Shown one piece after another: positions 51,901 through 60,900 of a stretch of DNA of 64,000 nucleotides. The notes below the pieces were generated by a model that saw nothing but the letters and a program-made list of their open reading frames with translations, had not been told where the DNA came from and did not search any database. The stretch comes from Vombatus ursinus (lineage: Eukaryota; Chordata; Mammalia; Diprotodontia; Vombatidae): positions 7,719,911 through 7,783,910 of the forward strand of contig NW_020946557.1 of the NCBI RefSeq assembly GCF_900497805.2. The letters are read 5' to 3'. Position numbers and translations under genes: made by a program. How positions within the stretch are numbered: position 1 is the first letter of the stretch; every line of letters begins with the position of its first letter.

Positions 51901-54900
51901 TTACACTCCTAATTTGAAAACACCTGTTACTAGGATCAAAATATCTGTCCAATTATACAGGACTAAATAATATTATTAAAGTTATATCTCAATAATCTAT
52001 ACTTACTTGGACAAAGATAGCTTGGATAATTGAAAACCAGAGCAATTCCAAAAATCCAAACCAGAGTAGAAAGTAGACTGATTTGAATAGTCATACCTCC
52101 AGGAGGTAGAAGAAAAGGAAACAAGCAAGGCAATGTCTTTTAAACAGAAAAAGGAGAAGAAATAGGTCTATATAAAGCAAAATTTGAATAATCCAGTCCT
52201 TTAATATTTGACTTTAAAAAACAAGTGAGGCTTTTTAATAAGCAGGATGAAACCTAAGGGTCTTATCTATATTCCTGATCCTAGTGAACAAAAAACTATT
52301 TTTAGTATTAAAGTCTCTCACTACCCAAGTACTCATTCAAGATATCCTAGTGATAAAGCTAACATTTATATAATACTTCAAGTTTGCAAAGTGCTTTACA
52401 AATATTATCTCACTCTATCCTCACAAAACCATGGAAAATAAGTGCTATATCTCCCTTTTACAGAAGAGGAATCTAAGGCAGACAGGTTAAGTGACTTGTC
52501 CTAGGTCACAAAGCTAAGTAAATGCCTGAGGTGGCATTTGAACTCAGGTCCTAATTCCAGGTCCAGCACTCTTATTTACTGCACCACCCAGGAATACAAT
52601 CTGCTCTGCAAAAAGCACAAATGAATTAGTTTATATAAGAAGTCACCAGTAAGTAATATAAAAAGTATCATAAAAAGTGTTAATGATGTCTTCCTAAGAT
52701 TACTTTTCTCTACTACATTTTCAGAAGTACAAACTTAAATTTTATTCCAGTAAAACTTTCATTTCCTTATTTCTTCATATGCCCTTTCACTTTGATTTCT
52801 TACTAGTTGCTGCTCTAGTTTTGCAGCCTTTGGTTTCTTTGTCCTTATCATTCCACAGTTCCTGAAGGGAGTCTAACTCTTTAAACATAAAATTAAGATA
52901 TGGAAGCAAAATTAATTCAAACACATTCTGGAGTTGTGTTTCCTATTACATCTCAAAAATATTCCATATTTTTCAGGTTCCTAGTTTTCCCCTTATGAAA
53001 AGTGTCAAAACTAAGGGTTGTTTTGAAATTGTATAAATATATTTCATAATTACACAAAATGCTGACAAACCTTTATATCTGCCCAAAGTGTTAACTGAAT
53101 CTGAGTATAACTGAACTTACTGATAACTCTTTATACACGAATAAAACAGTTGATCTAGAAAGACCACAGGAAAGCAATGATTTCATTAGATGAGAATTTT
53201 GTTATAAACCAAACTAATATTACTCATATGTAAACTGAAGGCTATCAAAATTATATTTAAGTATTTCATGTACAGGAAAGCCTAAATATAAGGTATATGT
53301 GGGGCCAAGAAGGGAAAAATTCTTCCAAACCTCTAAACATGTAACCTGCACTGAATGAGACAGAAATAACTTCTGATAAGCTACAAAATTTTAGAAGTAG
53401 AAGAATATAATGTCTTCATAAAATTTCAAATTCCATTATCAAATTTTAAAGGCACCTTTGCATATCCTACAGCATCTAGTACTGTGCCATAAACACAATG
53501 TGTACTGAATAAATGTTGAACTGAATTACACTATAATTTCAAGATAGCAAACCTTGTACTTTATACATAAAACTCATTTATTTTAAAAAAGGGGGGGAGG
53601 GGCTGGCAGACTAAAACACTTTTTAATATGCCTGTGACTTATAAATTTTTTTTTCAATTAACAAAAATCTATTTTTTTCTCTCCTTTACTTTCCAGTGGG
53701 AGAAAAAAAAGAGGAAATCTTTCTAACAAATATGCAAAATAAAGCACAAAAAAAATTTCCCACATTGGCCATGTCCCAAAAAAAAGTCTCATTCTATACC
53801 CCGAGGTCATCATCACCAATGAAATGAATAATACCAAATGTGCTTCTTTCAAGACAGCTTCTGAATATCACTATATACCTGTTATACAAAGTAGAAAATA
53901 CCATATAATTTGAGGCAAAAAAAAAATGTGGAATGGAACCTAGACCATAAAATATATCATAAATTCTTGATGCCCTTAAACAACAACTGAAGGTCACACA
54001 CCTCCCTTCTCTGCAGAGGTAAGGGATTATGGGTGAGGATGTCAGACTCTTTTTTGACATGGTTAGCTTGGTAAACTATTTTTTTTTCCATTTTTTTCCC
54101 TTTGACATAAAGAATGGTTCTATGAGAGAGTACAATGAGAAATGTAGGTAATATAAAAACAAAAGGTATCAATACAAATTTATTTTTAAAAATTTTAAAG
54201 AGAAAGCCAAAAGGTTACGGTAATACAAATATTCAAAGCCAATACCAAGGAAAAAATGAATAACTTAACATTAACCAAAAGCTATAAGATGGAAGTTTGA
54301 GAAGCATAAAAATTAGAGGAAACCCCAAAAGGAGGCTATGGAAAATTCATGGTCTATATGACTTGAAGTCCAAAACAAAGAAAGCTTGTATACTATTAAT
54401 ATAATGGATGACAAGAAGTTACACTGAAGGAAGTGACACATTCTATCTCCTCTGCAAAACTGGAAAGCAGCCTGTCTTGATAAGAGTGCTAATTATTAAT
54501 TAATTCTGTAAAAGGGGGATAATTATTAATTCAAACACTGCATGAATTACTAGCAAAGCTCATTCTCTGAAGCAAGCCTATCCCATCTTTCTTAAGAAAG
54601 TGCCACATATTTATTACCAAAACATGGGAACACCAGTGGCATCTCCAAAAACAGACCAGTTACATAGTTATGTATTTTTACACAAAGTATTCGCAACTTG
54701 TATCACTCAAAAAAACCCCTGTAAATATAGAAGAAAATAACTTGGCTGAAAAGCATAGCGACAATTACTTCAACTTATGGAAAACTTTCTCCAATAATAT
54801 AAAAATGTTATTTGGATTCATTAAGTGTAAATTCTTAATGTATTATACCAAAGAATAGAGAGGACAGACTGAACCATCAAATGATGACCACATTTAACTT

Positions 54901-57900
54901 TTCCAGGTAAGACACTAAGGACGTGAAAAGCTGAGTGAGAACTTACTGGTCTTAACATACTTTTGACTGGGTAAAATGAACTACAACAGATCTAGAAAGT
55001 ATCCACACAAAAATCCATACCATATTAACAAAACACTGGGCTTATTATTCCAATGCAGCTATAGGAAGATTAATGCCTCTCAATAACAATAATAATAATA
55101 ACAATAAAAGAACAAGATTGATATTCTCAGAGCACATGAAAAACGGATAAAAACTTACAGAAATACTTCGGAACAAAGAGATCTCACTTCACCAAGCAAT
55201 AACAAAGACTACACAAATGGGTATATTCCATGTTTTTCACTTGGTTTTTGGTTGTGTCTGACTATTCACCACCCCACTGAGGGTTTTCTTAGCAAAGATA
55301 CTGGAATGGTTTGCCATTTCCTTCTCCTGCTCATTTTCCAGATGAGGAACTGAGGTAAACAAAGCTAAATGATTTGCCCAAGGTCACACAGCTAGTAAGT
55401 GTCCGGCTAGATTTGAACTCAGGAAGATGAATCTCACCCTAGGCCTGGCACTTTATCTGCTGCACCACATAGCTGCCTATACTCCATCAGATGTAATCAA
55501 AAGTGGTTTACAACAGGAAAAGTTTATGAACTTAAGGTCCAAAACAAAAAACCAAAAGGTTCTTAATAAGCACAATATCCATGTGAACACAAGTAACAAT
55601 ATGTTAACATAAATGGTTGAGTTACATGCATTTGTTAAAAGAAATAAAAAGAATTTATGAGGATAATTCTTCACTGCCACTAGAAATTTCAGAAAGGTTA
55701 TCTTTACAGAGTCCAGTTTCATTAATACAGATTAAAGAATGAAATGGTAGAACATATCACTGCAAGTTGCAAATTTTAACATTTCTGGACATTATCAGGT
55801 GGCTAGAATTATTCACCATAAAAGTTCACTACTACTCTTTTAAATTAATAAATGACAAGTTATCATACAATTAATGCAATCCCCCAAATATATCTGAGAG
55901 TTCTACAGATAAACTCTACTGGAACCAGAACATCATTACAGACAGAATTGTTGCTCACAGATAACACTGATCCATAAAAATTTAAGAACAATGATTTAAA
56001 ATTGATCTTTATATTAAATATTCAAAATCACCAAATTATATGTGGAAGAAATAAAAACTAGGTGGGAACAGGAATAGGTATATGTCACTGCTATTGTTCT
56101 ATATGCTACTAGAGGTGTCCCAAAGATGCTTTCAGTGAGTCTACAGTAGATGTGCTTATATCTTAATATTTTTATTTAATTATAAAAGGCAGTCATTTTA
56201 TCCACTGTGCAGAAATTCACAGAATATTAAACATAAAAGAATAATAGCATAAAGGTGACTTGTTCTCAAACTATTTCTACCTAAAATCCACTATAAAATG
56301 AGATCAAGATAATTAATATTTATAAATACAATTAAAATATAAGATAAAATATTGCATATGAATATGAATAATATAAAATAATTAATATTTCTATTGGGCT
56401 TTAAGGTTTGCAAAGTGCTTTACATTGTAGTGTCACTTTTCTGCACTGAACCTCCCAATAACCTTGTGAGGTATGTGCTATTATTTATCCCCATTTTACC
56501 AATGAAGAAATTGAGGAAGTCCAACTGCTACCTACTAAGCCACAGGACTTCTCCAGTTACAGAACCATGAAACTGTGGGAGTAAAACAATCTTAAGGATC
56601 TAGGTCTACTCTCATTTTTATAGATAAGAAAATTGAGACAAAGATTAAATAAATGATTTATCCAAGTGCTTTCAATTCTACTGAAACCTTCAGAAAGCAT
56701 CTCATCTCTGGTACATTATTAATACCAAAACAATTGGGCAGTTAAGTTAGATATTAATGGTCTTTCCTCAATCTTCATTCTTCTTGAACTCTCTGAAGCC
56801 ACTGACACTATCAATTACCCTCTTCTCTTTGATACTCTCTTCTTTCTAGGTTTTTAGGACAACACTTTGTGGGTCTCCTCCTACCTATCCTTCTGATTCC
56901 TCCTCGGTCTCCTTTGCTGGATCCTCATCATCCAGGTCATGCCCACTAATCATAAGCGTCCCAAAGAGTTCTTCCTTGGGTCCGCCTCTCTTCACTCTCT
57001 ATACTATTTTACTTGATGCTCTTATGAGCTCCCAAGGATTTAATTATCATCTCTATTTATGTGGTCAACTAGGTGGGGCAGTACATAGAATGCCAGCCCT
57101 AGAGTCAGAGAGACCTGAGCTCAAAACCTGCCTCAGACACTTGTGTGATGCTGGGCAAGTCATTCAACCCTGTTTGCCTCAGTTTCCTCATCTGTAAAAT
57201 GAGTTAGAGAAGAAAATGGCAAACCATTCCAGTACCTTTGCCAAGAAAATTCCAAATGGGGTCGAAAAAAGTCAGACAGGACTGCAACAACTCAATAACA
57301 ACAAGACTCACAATTCTCAAATCTACTTATCCAGGCCAAATGTCTCTGCAAACCTCGAGTGTCCCGTCTCTAACTACCTTTCAGAAATCTTGAACTGGAT
57401 ATCTCATAAAAATCAAACTCAACATGTCCAAAACTGAACTCATTATCTTTCTCCCTAAAACTTCCCCCTTTCAAACTTCCCTATTATTATTGAGGGCACT
57501 ATGATCTACTCAGTCTCCCAAGTTCATCTAGGTGTCACCCTCCACTCCTCACTATCTCTCACCTCCCATATCCAATCTGCTGTCAAGGTCTGTTAATTTC
57601 ACTTTTGCAATATTTCTCAAATTATACCTATCTCTTGCTCTGATACTGCTACCTTTCTAGTGTAAGCCCTCATCAACTCACAATACTGCTGGAGCCTGCT
57701 GGTTGATCGGTCTGCCACTACTCTCATTCCAGCCCAGTGCACCCTAAATTCAGCCACCAAAGTGATCTTGCTAAAAATGCAGATCTGACCAAGTCATCCT
57801 CATACTCAATAAACTCCAGTGGCTCCCTATCACCTCCAGGATCAAATACAAAATCCTCTGCTTGGTGTTTAAAGCCCTTCATAATCTAGACCCACACTTC

Positions 57901-60900
57901 TATTTTTCAAGCCATCTTATATCTTACACCTCTCCACATTCTCTTCAATTCACTGATACTGGTCTCTTTGCTGTACTCTAACAAGATATTTCTTGTTTCC
58001 AGGTATTTCCTCTAGCTGTCCTCCATGCCTGAAATGCTCTCCCTCCTCATCTCATCTCCTGGCTTTCCTCACTGTTCCAACTAAAATACTACCCTCTCCC
58101 AGAAGCTTTTCCCAATCCTTCTTAATTCTAATTATGTCCTTCTTATCCTGTATATAGCTTGTTTGTATGTGATTATCTGTATACGGTCTCTTCTTTTAAT
58201 TGTGCATTCCCAGTTTGGAGCAGAATACCTGGAACTTAGTAGGCACTTAATAAATAGTTACTGACTGACAAACTAATGATAAGAAAATTCCCCAAGGAAT
58301 TTCATACCATGTCTCTGAAAAAAATTGTAAAATAACAGTTATGGTCTATCTTTTAATAGCAAGTTTTAATTTCTACCAAGTTAATCAAACTTAGACAATA
58401 TCTGAAAAACCTTGATCTACAATGACATTTTTAATAATGACAAACTCATTAAAAAATTATCCCTCTCCCTCAACTTCCTGAAGTTTTAAAGTCCTACATT
58501 TAGGTTCCCTCCCTCCCTCTGCTCCCCCAACCCCAAGAGAGAGAACTACTTGATTTAAGAGCAATTCACCTGAAAAAGACCGATGGGTTATAGTTGATTA
58601 GAAGTCCTATATGAGCCCACAAAATGACCAGTCCACCCATCTCCCCATAAACAAAACTAAAGAAATCTTAAGCCGCATCAATAGACACAGTGACCTGAAC
58701 AAGGAAAGTAATCAAACATAAATATAAATCCCACCAAACCATATCTGGAATACTGCATTCATTCCTAAGTACATCATTTAAAAAAAAAAAGGTGGAGAGT
58801 ATCCAGAAAAAACCAACTAGAATGGTGATGCACTTAAAAACCATGTCATATGAGGAACAGAAAGTATGTATCAAAATATGAGGCTAGTATTTTCTAAGTA
58901 TTCAGATGACTGGAAATACAATAGCTACCTTGTGGTAAACTCTGAAAAGTACTTGCTAATAGTGACTCTTTTCTCTGCATGCACAACTAAGCATTCCTAT
59001 TAAATGAAAACTGCAGAATTTTCTAAACTTGTAAGATTTGCTAATATTTCAGAAGTGTTGGGCAATTTTTTTCAAATATATCCAATTCAAAGACAAAAGC
59101 CTATTTTACTTCCATTTACTATGGACTCCATCTAAAACATGGATTGCCAACATTTGTAGTAGTAGAACAAATGGGAAAAAAAAATCAAGAAAGTGTTATT
59201 TTATTTTTACATTAAAAAATACAGGCTCCTATAAAAGAACTTGCAGTTAGAATATGTAATTTGAGAAAAGAGAGCAACTCTGAATAATTTATAACTACTT
59301 TTAACATTCATTAGGAATGGATAAAGATGAAGGTAATTGAAAACCACCTCCCACTCACAAAATGATCCCTTCTACAAAATTAGCTTCTTAATTTGACATT
59401 TAAGTTATCACTGTTTAAGTGTTTGGTTATCCAAGTTTTTAAAAGAAATTAAAATTTGTTCTAATATAAAAAAGATGCTTTTTTTTTTTTGGCACTCGGG
59501 GTTAAGTGACTTGCCCAGGATCACTCAGCTAGTAAGTGTTATGTGTCTGAGGCTGGATTTGAACTCAGGTCTTCCTTACTTCAAGGCCTATGTTCTATCC
59601 ACTGCCCCATCTAGCTGCCCCCAAGATGTTTATTCTTAATATAGCCCTACAGTGGAGTAAAACATTCAGAGATTTTCTAAGTCCCAATTCAAGTTAGATA
59701 TTCTTTCTGTTTTAATGCAGGATCATAAGCACTACCCACAAAACAGTATCAGACACACACCCAAATGCAAATGCCAAAAAGAGAAACTTTCAAAATATTT
59801 GTTGAATTGCACAAAGGAACCCATCTATAAAACATTACAACCCAAGAATTCAAGAAGCATTATCATCACTAGTTTCCTACCAAATTTTTTGGGAAGGGAT
59901 AAGCTGTCAATGAAAATTCAGAAAAAACCTTCAAGATGAAAATCTTAGAATGTAATAGTAGACTAACCAAAGATTAAATACACAATTTTACTTTCAAGAT
60001 TTACCAATTACTAAGACACAGAACCTTGACCCTTTAATAAGAAGTCACTCAAATTATGTGACAAGAACCCAAATGACTGGATCAATAAAAAATGTATCAT
60101 AATTACTTTTACCTGTAACATTATTACTGTAGAACTGAAAGCTATTACCGTAGTTTTTCCCACCTAATCCCTTTGTTTTAATTTCAACATTCCCCCCTCC
60201 ATTTTTCTACTTTTAAAGGAGAGGCCTAATTCTTGCTTATAAAACCTAAAGTGGAAAATGTTCCTTTACAAACACTTTATCTGTTAACTCTGTAGTACTC
60301 TAACAATGTTCTAATTTAAATTATTTTGTGTGTGATGTTTAAATATTTTTGCCCCTAGAAAATCACAAGAACAAGGCATGAGCATTCTTTACTTACCCTG
60401 AATCCAGCTTTTGAGAATCAGGGTATGTCAAGTAAGTAAGCTGACATGGCATTTAAGAAACATCTACTATGTGCCAGGCACTCTGTTAAATGTTGGAAAT
60501 ACAAGGAATGGCCAAAAAAATAAAAATAAAATTTAAAAAAAAGAGCCCTTGTTCTCAAGGAGCTTAAGAAATCTAGTAAGGGAGACAACATTCCAATAGC
60601 TATATACAAACGAAAAATTTTACTGCAGGTTTGGTAACTCAAAATGACACTACGACTTGAAAAAGCTACTAAAGCTTTAACTGCACTAAAATTTCTGGGG
60701 ACAAACTGTCTACAGGATGAATTAGAAATAATCTTAGAAGGAAAGCACTAAGGAAGATCGGAAGATATGTAATGGTTCACAAATAAAACCCAGGCTGACG
60801 GGTCATTCCAAACAACTGAGGTAACTGAAGAACTGTAAAGAGAACCACTCTACTATCTTTAATTAAGGAAAGCGATTCCCTCTCCAAACTAATATGTCTC

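Noticed and set aside
56976-57437. Two plus-strand frames resembling reverse transcriptase pieces
   Set aside because: They are L2 ORF2 broken by a SINE, so annotated as a LINE and not as a gene.
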